Shown here piece by piece: positions 1-12,886 of a stretch of 64,000 nt of DNA. The stretch is from positions 10,275,423-10,339,422 of the forward strand of contig NW_026622852.1 in NCBI RefSeq assembly GCF_023065955.2, written 5' to 3'. Source of the stretch: Ursus arctos (Eukaryota > Chordata > Mammalia > Carnivora > Ursidae). The notes beneath the pieces are model-generated. The model was not told the DNA's origin. It was given only the letters and a program-made list of their open reading frames with translations, and did no database searches. The position numbers were made by a program, and so were the translations under genes. The first letter of the stretch is position 1. Every line of letters starts with the position of its first letter.

Positions 1-620
1 ACCTAAGTTTATTTTTCTAAGTTACATTTGACCTTCAGATTCTCTTAAATAATTGATTTTTACTCAGCTGATATTTGATTTACTTTTATTAATATTATTT
101 AATATGTAGCATATTCAAGATAAATAGTCATTTAAATTCTGTAGCACAATGAAAATATTACTGTGAGGGTATTTTAATAATGATATAGGGTTACCTAATC
201 TATTATTCAATTATATCACAGAAAGAATTCTTAAAATTGAAAAATTCTTCCAACAATAATTTCTTTTTATTTAAATGTCAGCAACCCAACTATATGAAGG
301 CCTTTATAAATTATTCATATTTTTTTTCAAATTCCTCTTAGACAGTAGTTTTAGGTAATTCTCAAGTGATTTGAAAGCAGCATTTAATTCTAAATTATAT
401 TTTTTCTACAACCTAATTCATAGCTTGACTCGCTTAAAATATTGCCAGGGAATTAAGCAACTTTCTGGACCTTCACCTGGCTAAGGTTATCATCTGTGTG
501 AAGTTTTGGGGGTAGTCTGTAGCTGATAAGGTCAAACAGAAGAGCCTATGTGTATTCTCTCCCCTTCTATTTCTTAGGGATTAACTGAGGGTACTTAGAG
601 GCCATGTAAGAGCTGATTCT

Positions 621-807
621 TTTTTTTTTTTTAAGGATTCTTATTTATTTATTTGAGAGAGAGCTCAAGAGAGAGCACGAGCAGGGTGAAGGGCAAAGGG
701 AGAAGCAGACTCCCTGCAGAGCAGGAAGCCTGATGTGGGACTCGAACCCAGGATTCTGGGATCATGACCTGAGCCGAAGGCTTAACCAACTGAGCCACGA
801 GGCGCTC
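621..807 (-). mobile_element. CAN-SINE (SINEC)
   Basis: The T run and ttatttatttatttgagaga begin the element on +, and ccaactgagccacgaggcgc (tRNA-like head reversed) ends it. The 13-bp duplication aagagctgattct lies at 608-620 and 808-820. Confidence 0.93.
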
Positions 808-2894
808 AAGAGCTGATTCTATTAGAGCAGCATCATGGTGGTTGTCTCCTGCAGCCGGTTTCTGTTTTATAAGGCCTGTAGTGCAGCGAAATGCATGTTT
901 GTTTTATGTTCTGAGAAAATATTCCTGCCACATTACTGCTTCCATGCCATGTATCCCAGTAAATCTAGCTACCACTTGTCCGTTCTGTACTTTCCTGAGT
1001 GTATTTTCCAGTTGAGAGAGCTCTCGTGATTCTCTTTATTATCCTCCTTTTTTTGTCCTCTGAAATGTGTTTCAATTATTTCTCTCCCACTTTTCCTTAT
1101 TATTACCTAACCCTTTTAGTCTACCCAGGCTTTGTAGTATCTATGTGAGGTTTAGAACAGCATTCAGTATACTTTGAACACTTGTATGAGGTTCCTTTTC
1201 TTTCCGTTATATTTTACTATTGATCACTTTCAGTTAGTTTACTGCGAAGGATTAACTTTTTGCTTTTATATTGATGGGATGTAAGAGGACATTTACAAAG
1301 GAATATATGAGAATATGGTACCAACAGCCATAAACCATTATACAACAAAATCTTACAGCATACTTTGAAATTTTAAAGGTGAATTTTCATCGCTCATTTG
1401 CTCCATTTTTTGGATAATCATCTACCATATGGCTTATTTATAAAAGTAACTTATTTTATATTTGGTTTGTTAATTTCCTTTTTTCTTTTTCAAGTGTGAT
1501 AGAAATAGTTATTTAAAAATTATATATATTTACATATATATATATATTTAAATGATGATGTAGAAATAAAAGAGAGACTCAGAAGTTGCCACATACAGGT
1601 GGGATTTAAAGAAGACTGTAATGACACTAACTGGAGAAGTGTAAGTATTGCATTAATTATGCATATTAAATTTATGTAGCCTTCTTTGGTTTATAGGACA
1701 CTTTCACATCTATCATCTTATTAGACATGTGAGTTGTAACTAGACTGTCATTTATTCAACCCCCAAAATGGGTGAGGTATTTCATCTTCGCTGCAGCTTA
1801 TAAATATGTCACTTACCTTCTGTGTAGGATTTTTATTAGAAAATAATAAAAGATAGCATCCCTAAGGAAGATAACTTAAAAATTGCAGAACTTTTAATTC
1901 AAACTATCCATCTAAACTACAGAATACTAAGAACCAAAATTTATCCATATTAATTTTGCCACATATCAGCATCTTTTACTATCGTATATTTATTATAAAT
2001 TGTCTAGTTGCTTATCTCAGAGATTTTCATGCTTTATTGTGAAATATGGTGTTCTTTAGTTTCAGCCCTAACTTGTATGCCCAGTTGTAAGCTTTAACTT
2101 GATACTTTCTGTGGCAGCCAGCCTAGTGTGGTCCACCCAGCAGCTACTCAGTTCTTGATTTATATACTTTTCTAGTTGTTCCATTATTAGAGTAGGGCTG
2201 AAGACCATGCTGTTTCCTTTTCCAACCTTAGTTTTAGTGCCCTGAGATGTTGTTCCCAATTTATCACAATCTAGGAATGTTTATTCAAAAATTATAGTCA
2301 GACAGCTTAGTAAAGTTTAAAAATATATGTCACAGATGTTTTTTACCCCTGACGTAGGAAATGTAGCTTCACTCTTTGTAACACTTATGTTGTTGTCTTG
2401 CCTTTCATTTTGTATGACTAACTTTTGTACCAAATTGAATAAGCCATTAGCTTTTAGTCTGTAGGAATGTGGATCCATAGATATTTCCCATTAGACAAAA
2501 GAAAATCTATAAAAGTGGTATCTCTTGGGGCTCGGTCTTTCTCGCTGGCCTAATGGTCTAAAACACTGCTACACTGTACCCTTATGAGAAAGAGCCATGT
2601 GGGATGATTCCCTTAATATCCAGAAACATCAATTGGAGAGTTGTGCACATTCTCTCAGATAACTTTAACTTTTGTACTAGACCGCATTTATTAATCAAAT
2701 AATCTGATTCATGGAATATGTGTTATAAATTTTATATTTTTGAAACTATTACTGAACAAAATGACAACTTTTGTATATCTTGTATTAGTCTAAAATTCGA
2801 GTTTGTTGAGATGGGAGATACTGTATTTAGGCGGCCATGTTGTTTTGACAAGTTTTTTTTTTTTTTAAAGAACTTCTCCTCCTCGAAACAGACC

Positions 2895-3015
2895 TCTACT
2901 GGTGATGGTTGTTCAACTCTGTGAACAAACTAAAGCCCACTAAAGTGTACACTTTAAAAAGGTGAATTATGTGGTAGGTGAGTTCTACCTCCATAAAGCG
3001 GTTATTAAAAAAATT
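2895..3015 (+). mobile_element. Ancient L1M 3'-end fragment
   Basis: ggtgatggttgttcaactct, then aagtgtacactttaaaaagg and gaattatgtggtaggtgagt, then aataaagc-like sequence, match the 3' end of old L1M elements on +. Confidence 0.65.
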
Positions 3016-6000
3016 TCCACCTCACAAAGTATTTTCATAGGTGCAAGCTAATAGAATTTTAATTTATATTCAAAGTGTTAGCTTTGAATATAAAATTAAA
3101 CAAAAGTGTTAAAACAAAGTGTTAGCTTTAATAAACATTTAAAACTTTAGAAGTATGAAATCATGTGTGAATTAAAAAATAACTTGTGTTCCTATTGAAT
3201 AATAATGCAGGTTTATTATGGGAACTTCAGAAAATACAAATAAGAAAAAAGGCATTTAAAAAAAATGGGTGGGTCTTTTAATATTCACATCTGCCATGTC
3301 TTCTATCCCTAAGCCTTCCCTATATTTAACTACTTCTTTGGTATCCATACTTTTCTTGCTAGCTTTCATTAGCAATAAATACCTTTTCATGACCACCTTA
3401 GGAAAAAAATCCAGATGAAAAAACATCTTCTTATAAGTAGTTTAGTGAAAGCATTGCTCCCCCTCTATCCCCCGTCCCCGGACTGCGAGAGGTGTAAATG
3501 GACGTGAGCAGTAACACCGTTATCCAAACACATACAATAGATATATTGCAGAGTAGCTTTGGATATACAGTCAGTTTGGGATTTTGTTGTAAAAATTTGC
3601 TTTAAAACATTTTGGTTTTAAGGTGAAAACTCAGAATCTTGGACAGAATGGTGGCATCGATTCTTACCTCGGTAGAATATTATTCTGTCTTTTTAAAAAC
3701 TCTTGTTATCATATTTAGCGTTAGCTTTCTAACAGCTAAAATTGTTCACAACACAGTTTAAAGATAAATGCAGTATCAGGCTTTGAATTTTTTTTTTTTT
3801 GTAAATATTAAGACCTGAGTACAAAATGAGGGCTGTACTGTGGATTAAGTGAAATATCTCAAGGCTGTGCTGTTCTGATAACTGACCCTGAAGTGACCTT
3901 TCTCAGACACAATTACAGAGCTGTATGTTTTTCCTTTAATTTCATCAGGGGTTTAATTAGTATACAAATAAAACTTCCCTTATCTTCCTTTCTACCTAAT
4001 TGGCTTGTCTTCGCTTATATATGAAGTATGTGAAAGTGGGCTGTAATTAGGGTGACCGTGTTAACCTTTTTTCCTCAAATGTACTGTTGCCTAAAGGCCT
4101 CAAGGCCTAAAAACAGTGCTTTGGATTATTGCTTTGCAATCACTATGGCTGTCCCATAGGTTTTCTCATGAGCAGAAGGGCTTTGGGTGCTGCGGGTTCC
4201 CACTGCTTAACAGGATCTTCATTCTTCTCCCCACTAAATGTTTATTGATTATCTCGCTGTTCCAGGCTCAGCCTCCAACAACTTAATATCAGGTGACAGT
4301 CAGGAGAGTTCTCCAAGTAATTAGAGTTGAGCATTGGGGGAACAATTAGGAGCAGAGTTATTAAACTTGATTTATCCTATTCTCTCCTGAACAGTTTCTT
4401 GGATATCAGAACATCACACTTTCACAATCTACCCTGGTTGAGAAATTAGTGGCTAACCTGCTGCTTATCATTGTTGCCTTGCTGCCTGGAGGCACACCCT
4501 CTTGGTTTCAGTCATTCGGTTGGAAATATTAGAGTCCATAAAGTTTATCGTGGGTTTTAATTAGATAAACCTGGACAGGAGAAAAGAAAAGCTGAACTTA
4601 AAGTTTTATAGAAATATATAATGTAGACTATATATTATACATGGTAAAGGCGTAGACGTATATACATTATGCCCACACGTGTAAACATGTTTTTCCTTCT
4701 TCAAAGCTCAGTGTGGAGATTTTTAAAGATTTCTACTTTTGTCATCAAAAACAAAAACAAAAAGGTGACTATTAGGGAAACGACATAATATTGAAGCACT
4801 TTTTATGCCTCTGTGTTTTATGCACATCTTTATGAACCTTAGGACCCACTGATGTATGTGGGTTCCATTGTAATGTACCTCAACTCCTTAGAATGGGGAT
4901 TCTGTGTCTGTGGGTTATGTCACTATGATTACTATCTCTTCATTTTCGAATAAGGAAGTGTGACCTACGCCGCTTCGTTTATACCACTTTTCGTTCATTT
5001 TCTGCCATTTCAGTCTTATAACGGGCTAAATTCAGCTATTGTGAAATGGGGCAAGCTTTAGGAGACTTTGGTGGCTCCCTGCCATTGCCCCTGAGAGAAG
5101 AAAATGAAAGCCAGGGGAAAACAAGAAGATTTGGATATATAGTAAAAATTCGGATTCTGTGAGTTACTCGGTCTTTGAAAGGATGTCATAGGATTGCTGA
5201 AAAGTCAAGTGTGGTGTTGTGATAATGCCAGGGTCATGGGTTTCTCTCAGACTGGACTAGTGAGCGTCACTCCGGACAAGGCTAGAGGCAACACCCTGAT
5301 TTCCCCTCACAAGCATCCACTGCTAGTCATGAGAGTTACTGAGCAAGAGAGTTGGAATGGATTGGCACAAGTCCATTATTTCTGTTGGAAGAAGAATTCG
5401 AACTTTATGCATAACTGGTAGTGGTTCATTAGTTTTATCTTCATATCTGAAAAATACCATGTTTTGTTAACTGAAAGATGTCAGAAATACCGGCTTTAAA
5501 AGGACTCAAATGGATTTTACTTTTTTAAATCGAGAAATCTCATGATACTGCAATGCCTTTAAGTATCTTAACATTGGCACAAAATACCTAGGTTTAGCGT
5601 GGCCTTTAACAATCTACTCTTTGTTGTCTTTTTAAAGTTGGTTTGAATCAGTGACTGTTCAATAATGGGATGTTCTTGATGATCTGTTAACACTGAAGAT
5701 TAAAATAAAATGTATCTAATAAGTAATCACAGTTTGCTTATTTTTAATTTCTTAAATTTCTGTTTGTCTGGAAGCAGCTCGACTGTTTGAAAAGTGAAAT
5801 ACTGAATTTAAAAACTTTTAACGTTTTAAAATACCTGATCTGACTGCTGATCGCTTCCACTGTACTAGCATTTAGGGTGAATTAATGGTTTTAGTGCCAT
5901 GCAGGCTGCTTGAGTTTTCTATACTACCTATCGTGAACGCATGAAGAGAATACCGTAGAAAGAATTTTCAACATGAAATTATAGCATTTTGGTTATTCTT

Positions 6001-7011
6001 TACTGGATATTTGAATCATAGTGGTGGACATTAATGTGTGGCTAAACTCTGAGAAAGAAAGAGAAGATATTCTGTGTATGTAACCAGTTGTTTAGCTCAC
6101 TGTATAACAAATTTAGTTGAAAAACTACAGACATTTCATAGGCAAAGGAATGAGCAAATTTTTAGTGATAAGGGATCCTATGATCCCATGAAGTCTAGAA
6201 AATACTCCTTTAAATTGTGAGGTCTGATTCTGAGACCTTTAGCCCTAAAGTTCCAAAATAGACTTGTGCACTCGCGTCTGAAATTTTTGTGCTGAGGGAA
6301 TATTTCAGATTAAAGCAAAGAGCAAAATATCAATCAACAGATTTTATACTTCTGTGAGTAGAAAAATAGTTATGAAATGTAAATAATTCGGAATGCAAAT
6401 ATTATTTGTAACTTTCTCTGTTAGATGAAAGGTGTTAATCACGTTTGTGTTGCTATCTTTGACACGGGAGTTACTTAATGGGAAGTAAGTGAGTTTTACT
6501 GTGGAGTCCAGTTTGTTCGCTGAGATGCCTATAGGAACCTGTTTTGGATCTGTTATAAATAAAGTAGTGGTACTTTTCAGTTAGGGATCCCCATTCTCTT
6601 GGTGTCCTTATCCACCGTCCCCTACTCACATGCACACTTTGTCCTTATACCAGTTCTTGTTTTGAACAGACTCTAAATTTCATGTGCTTTCTCCCTTGGA
6701 AATCTTTACTTCTTCATCATTCAAAGAAAAGGCAACTTGAGGTTTTTATCATCAGATTTTTTTTTTTTGGTAAGAATAAAATGTATTTGCCTTCCAGTAT
6801 TTAAAAAAATAAGATAGAGTTGTATTTTTGTAGCTAAACATTTTTCAAAATCTTACCAGAGCTATCATTTCTAATTAGTAAGTATGTAAAATTTTTGCAG
6901 AAAATTTGTTAAACCTTGATGTGTAATGACCCAAGTCTGCTTCTCAGTCAGTCTGTATCCTTCTTTGTTTAATAGCCTATGGCATAAATTGAAGTTAATT
7001 ATCAGGGCTGA

Positions 7012-7188
<177 letters not shown>

Positions 7189-8014
7189 TGAGCCCTCGGA
7201 CCTTGGGGAGATCACTTAAAACAGACAAAAGATCAATTCTTACTTTCATGCTCCGGGTTTTAGCCCTGGATAATACAGTGTTAGAAAACAAAAGTACAGC
7301 TGTCTCTCTTTGAAATTCTCTGATATATCCTCAAAAAAGAAAACTCTTAACTCAACATGCTAAATGTATATTTTATTGAGAAACCTCGGGAAAGTATTAA
7401 GTTTCTATATAACCTCGAATTACGTGTATTTTGGGCTCTGTTGTAGTGTTACATGTTTGAAACCATGGTTTCATTAATATGAAATGGAATACTCTTTATT
7501 TAAAAGTTTTTCATAGTTTCTTCTATCACATATTCCTCATTCCCTTCTGCCCCATTGCCCCCAGATTTTGCTCTGCATATGGTATACGAATATTGCAAGT
7601 AATATTTCCATAAAAAATGCTAGTATATAATCAACATGTGTATCATAACATCTTTCTAAGTGCAATAAAAACATATTGATCATGGAAAATTCATTTAATT
7701 TTATAGCTGTATATTCTAATATGTTCAATAGAAAAAATATACAGTTTTCAGAGCGGGCAGCTATGTAAATATGTTGAGAGTGTTTTTCCTTTTACCACGT
7801 AATCAAGTTGACATACACTGTGAAGTTCAAATTGAACAGTTCTCTCTTGGGTATTTTTATTTGTTCCTCACATCAAATTTCATGGAATACTTTAAGACAG
7901 TCCTTTGTACAACAGCATGGCTTAAAGAAAATCTATTTATGGATTAAAGAAACATCTAATTTTAATAAACTTGGTGTTCTCTGAATTTGGAATTCTGAAT
8001 TCCTATAATTGCAA

Positions 8015-8108
8015 ATATATATATATGCTAATATGTGTATTAGCATATGTATATGTATATATGTATATATATACATATACATATATATATATACACATAT
8101 ATATATAT
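8015..8108. repeat. AT-rich simple repeat with inverted repeats
   Basis: Alternating TA/TATG sequence. It includes ATATGCTAATA / TATTAGCATAT arms (8023-8033 and 8038-8048) around a 4-base loop. ggaattctgaattcc (7989-8003) is a further palindrome just upstream. Confidence 0.9.
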
Positions 8109-8671
8109 TACTTAAACATTTTGTTGTGACAATGTAGTCTGTAAGCTAAATCACAGAACAGAGGATATGGCATCTAGGATATCCACAACTTTGCCACTGG
8201 GCTTGGGAAATTGCTCACACATAATGCAAAAACGAATTTGCACAATGCCAAAATATTGGCAGGTTTGAGTACCCACCAGTAGGAAAACCATGAAGCTCCG
8301 TAATGTTGCATCACCATATTAGGCATATATGATTGTCAGTTTTTAAAAATATGAATTTGACTAAATCGGCTTTTTGTTGTCATTGTTCAGTCTTTTCCTC
8401 ATGGCAAGTGGAAAGCTTAACCTAGGTTATTTCTAGTGCATCTTGTAGCTCTGAAAATTCAGAGATGAATGGGAACAAGATTATAGTCTCCAGATTCATA
8501 TTGTGTCTCCAAAACATGGCTGCTAATTCAGGAATCTGTCCTGTCTATGATCTGCGACCATGGACACATGTTCTTATAACATGAAGGAAAGTTAATTTGA
8601 AACATTATTTACAGTTTTCAATTTGTAATTTACCATTGAATTTTGGTCTTCGGTATTTTCATCCAAACTTT

Positions 8672-8878
8672 TAATTTAGTTTTACTTTTATCAAAGTGTA
8701 ATTGGCATACAGTATTAGTTTCACGTATGCAACATAGCGATTCAACATTTGTATACATTAAGCAGTGACCACCTCGATAAACCTGGCTACCATCTGTCAA
8801 CATACAAAATTGTTCTGATGTTAACTATTTTCCCTCTGCTGTACACCCAAAATTTTATTTCATTATTAAGGCCAAATT
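8672..8878 (-). mobile_element. L1MA-like 3'-end fragment
   Basis: aaagtgtaattggcatacag, ttagtttcacgtatgcaaca and atctgtcaacatacaaaatt follow the minus-strand L1MA 3' end, with many substitutions. Confidence 0.65.
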
Positions 8879-9432
8879 CAATCTACAAGGCTGATAGAAG
8901 AGACTAGTAACTTTGCCTGTTTCTAGTCAAGGTCATAGAGGGTTTTTGTGCAATTACAACACAAAGAGCCTATGTAGAAAGGAAAATATTATTTTGCATA
9001 GTATGGCCATTCAAAATATATCTCCACCACTATGATTTTTTAAATCTCTTTCCTTAGAAATCAAAAGAATGAAAGCTCAGCCTTTCTAGCACATTTTAAA
9101 CCAATAATGTAATCATGGCTTCTTTTTCTTTCTTTTTCACTCTTTTAAAAATTTCAGTTATTTATTTATTTTTTCATTCCTCTTTTCTTTTTTTAAAACT
9201 TTGAAGATATCCTTAAGATTTTTATCGCTCTCTAATTTATGGCTGGCAATATAACTAAAGATAAGAGTTAAATGTGGAAATATACCAGTGAATGTGGTTA
9301 GGTTTTGTGCTTTTAGAAGGAGTACAATAATAACCAAACCTTATTTTTCAATAATAGCTGCTTATACAAAATGTGTAACAGTTGTTGTAAGGCTTGGGTT
9401 TTACTAATACCTAATTTTAATTTTTTTTCTAG

Positions 9433-9487
9433 AGACAAAGAGTGTGTTGCTAATCATATGAGAACAGTAGAAAATATGCTTCACAAG
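9433..9487 (+). CDS. CCDC171: CCDC171 internal exon, second in window
   Basis: This is a short 55-nt exon. The acceptor is a long T tract ending in ctag and the donor is GTACTA. Its first base completes the split Lys codon of the previous exon, and 18 codons follow: DKECVANHMRTVENMLHK. It therefore ends in phase 0. The charged helical composition continues the coiled coil. Choosing the first of two adjacent AG dinucleotides (9431-9432) is required to keep the frame; using the next AG two bases later breaks it. The intron on its left is about 2.2 kb and the one on its right about 24.7 kb. The match to my memory of CCDC171 is good, with several substitutions relative to the human protein as I recall it. 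Confidence 0.82.
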
Positions 9488-10408
9488 GTACTATAATTTT
9501 CCTTCAATATCATTCAGTTTGTGTTAAGATGTTGTTTTGCTAGTCATTAATTTTATTAACCTCAAGATACTTTAATTCATTCTGTAACTTTCTTTAAAAG
9601 TAAATTAACAAGAAGATCCTTCCAAATGACTAAAAGTTTATATTATACAGTGCTATATTTCATAACTTTCTTTAGAATTCACTTTATGTACTTGATAAAA
9701 CTATAAAAATAGTGGTTTCTCCCAACTGGTATAATTGCACTTGAGTTATTTGTGGTCTTTGCTGACTGAACCAGAGGTCATTATGATTCTTAACATGTCT
9801 CATAATGATAAAATGTTTGACCACACTGTCTAACCTCTTACCACTCTCAAACCTACTATCCTATATATGTATATATAGAGGAGCCATAATGTATTGTATT
9901 TGGCAGTACTTTTCAAGTTGTAATTTACCTTCTTATAAGAATGCACTCTTAAACTAGAAATTGAATATATTTAATAATACGCTATTATTTTCAAATTTGG
10001 TTACTTCTGTATGATAGGCTTAACATTTAATTTGTAGTGATGAATAGCATTTAAGGATGTTATATTACTAACAACTTAATGTATTAACTGTATATTTTTT
10101 TAGCATTCCAAATTCAAAGATATGTTCATTTCATTATTTAAAAGTAGAGAAATGTGATTTATGTGTGTCTATTATTGTCTAATAGATGATTTGTTGGAAA
10201 TATAATTGCCTAGTACTTTTATGATATATGGAATTCATGAATGAATCATATTTATAATAATTTTGGGCATCAAATTTATTATATAATTTTGGAAATCACT
10301 TAAAAATATCCAAAACAAACCCTTTTAAGGGGATATTGAATAAACATTAGCAAACTAATATTTGATACAGTTTAACATTTTAGAAACACTAGGCCTCTGT
10401 ATTCTTTT

Positions 10409-10614
10409 GCTTTTTTTTTTAAAGATTTTATTTATTTATTTGACAGAGAGAGAGCAAGAGAGCACAAGCAGGGGGAGCAGCAGAGGGAGAGGGAGGGGGA
10501 GAAGCAGGCTCCCCGCTGAGCAGGGAGTCTGATGCAGGACTTGATCCTAGGACCCTGGGATCATGACCTGAGTGGAAGGCAGACGCTTAACCGATTGAAC
10601 CACCCAGGCGCCCC
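10409..10614 (-). mobile_element. CAN-SINE (SINEC)
   Basis: Complete reverse-oriented element from the T run through attttatttatttatttgac to ccacccaggcgcccc. Flanking sequence shows only a diverged duplication (ctctgtattcttttg / cactgtgtccttttag). Confidence 0.92.
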
Positions 10615-11831
10615 ACTGTGTCCTTTTAGATATTGAAAGTAACTAGCATTATTTCATATCACCAAAAACGCTTTCAAAAAAATCTAATATTCTGAATGCT
10701 ATGTTTTTAAAGTAGAATTGTTTGAAACTGTGATTTCTTCCCCTCCCCACTTAAAAAAGTTTGGTCAGTTAGTATAGTTTAAACATAGTCACATCAAATC
10801 CGTATATGCTAGAAACTTGAAATTTGATTTGTAGGAAAAGAGACTTCTTTGGCTAGATTTTTTTTTTTTTTTTGTACTTGGTGAGCCCTTTGATAGGAGA
10901 AATCAATCATGTTGTACGTGTGGCATACCTTTATATACAGTTAATGTTGCCTTGAAATCCAATTGTTTGTTCATCTTCCCAGCTACAGGAAAAAAATGTT
11001 GGGTGGCAGCTACCTTGAGGAAGGGACTTTGACATCAGTGAAAAACCATCATCAGTGTGGAATACAGATGTTGTGCCTTATTCTTTCATTATGAGAATGG
11101 CAAAATATGTATTTTAAATATAATCAAGACTGACTGCAATAGGACAATTATAATCATATAGTTCTTCAGTTGCAGTTCATCTTTCGATTTTTGTGTCATA
11201 CGTAGAGAAAGATGTCTTTAGAATTGGCCTAGAGCCACTGCAGATTTACTTTTGGTTTATGGCTTTTTTCCCCTTCAGATTTAGTAGTTAATTATTTTGA
11301 TTAATGTTTCTGGAAACTTCTATTTATATAGTGGTTTCAAAATTACCAATTACTTTTCAAGCTTGATGTGGAAAATTTAGGAAAGGCTAATTGATTGTTG
11401 GGCTAATTCTCTTTTCTGTGAAGTTTGGGTGAGAATGAATGGGTGCTATGAAATGACCCAGAGAGTCACTCTGAGCTCTCAGGGAGGTGCTGCCTGCTGG
11501 GCCTCATGCCAACTTTTGCAAGTTTATTTTTCTGGCCACCTCAGACTGTCCGGAGGCATTTCGCTATTTTGGAGAAACTGGGCTTAGTACAGAAGGAGGA
11601 TCTGGGCTCTTTCATGGTAAAAATAGTTGTGGTTACATCTTCAGTCCGGTTTATTGTACGTAGCCAAATAGTATAGCTATTTATATATCTTAAGCACATG
11701 TGTTTTCAAGGTTTGCACCATTTATTCTGGAATAAAATTAACTTCTACCTGCTGAATTGAATTTTAATACTAACTTCTGACACAATGATCAAATAGAAAG
11801 AACTTGTTCTCATGAAGACATTATTTCTTTT

Positions 11832-12039
11832 TTTCTTTTTAATGACTTATTTATTTATTTTAGAGAGAGCAAGAGAGAGAGTGTGGTGGGGAGAGGCAGA
11901 AGAAGAGGGAGAGAGAGTCATAAGCAGACTCCACCTTGAATGTGAAGACCAATGCAGGGCTTGATCTCACCTGAGGTCATGACCTGAGCTGAAACCCAGA
12001 GTCAGAAGCTTAACTGACTGTGCCACCCAGGTGCCCCTG
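11832..12039 (-). mobile_element. CAN-SINE (SINEC), older copy
   Basis: Reverse-oriented element ending ccacccaggtgcccc. The 15-bp duplication gacattatttctttt lies at 11817-11831 and 12040-12054. It is more diverged than the young copies. Confidence 0.92.
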
Positions 12040-12130
12040 GACATTATTTCTTTTCTTGCATCTTAAAGAATCTAAACATTTGAATAACTTAAATGTTTGT
12101 TTTTTGGAAAAGCAATTACATTTTATTGAT

Positions 12131-12385
12131 ATTAGTTAATTTTTAAAAATTTGAGTATAGTTGACATACAATGCTACATTAGTGTCAGGTGTACAACACA
12201 GTGATTTGACAAGTCTATATGTAATGCTATGCTCACCACAAGTGTAGCTACCATCTGTCACTCTATAATGCTATTACAATTTTATTGACTATATTCCCTA
12301 TGCTGTGCCTTTTATTCTTGTGACTTATTCATTCCATAACTGGAAGCCTGTGTTTCTCACTCCCCTTCATTGCTTGCCACTTTAA
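12131..12385 (-). mobile_element. Older L1 3' end (L1MA-like)
   Basis: The signature agtatagttgacatacaatg, followed by ggtgtacaacacagtgattt and attgactatattccctatgc, is the 3' end of mammalian L1MA-type elements on the minus strand. It abuts a + strand ORF2 fragment at 12386, so the two may be one 5'-inverted element. Confidence 0.75.
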
Positions 12386-12566
12386 TTCAACGTAGTACTA
12401 GAAGTCTTAGCCACAGCGATCAGGCATGAAAAATAGAGGCATCCATATTGGTTGAAGTTAAAAGAAGAAGTTAAACTATCACTATTTGCAAATGACATGA
12501 TACTATACATAGAGAATCATTAAAACCACCAAAAAACTACTAGAATAAATGAATTCAATAAAGTTG
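12386..12566 (+). mobile_element. Older L1 ORF2 fragment, left part of nested target
   Basis: Translates in pieces to the reverse-transcriptase region, with LSLFANDMILY (FADD decayed to FAND) and then a block leading to YKIN. It contains stops. The reading resumes at 19114 after the young L1, showing that the young L1 inserted into it. Confidence 0.85.
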
Positions 12567-12580
12567 TAGGATACAAAATT
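12566..12580. repeat. Target-site duplication, 3' side of full-length L1
   Basis: The 15 bases gtaggatacaaaatt are identical to 19114-19128 and adjoin the L1 poly-A tail (T run on +). The TT/AAAA-like context fits cleavage by the L1 endonuclease. Confidence 0.96.
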
Positions 12581-12886
12581 TTTTTTTTTTTTTTTTTTTT
12601 TTTAATTAATAATGATTTTTTATTATATTATGTTAGTCACCATACAGTACATCCCCGGTTTTCGATGTAAGGCTCGATGATTCATTAGTTGTGTATAACA
12701 CCCAGTGCACCATGCAATATGTGCCCTCCTTACTACCCATCACCGGTCTATCCCATTCCCCCACCCCCCTCCCCTCTGTAGCCCTCAGTTTGTTTCTCAT
12801 AGTCCATAGTCTTTCATGTTTCATTCCCCCTTCTGATTACCCCCCCTTCCTTTATCCCTTTCTTCCCCTACTGATCATTCTAGTTC

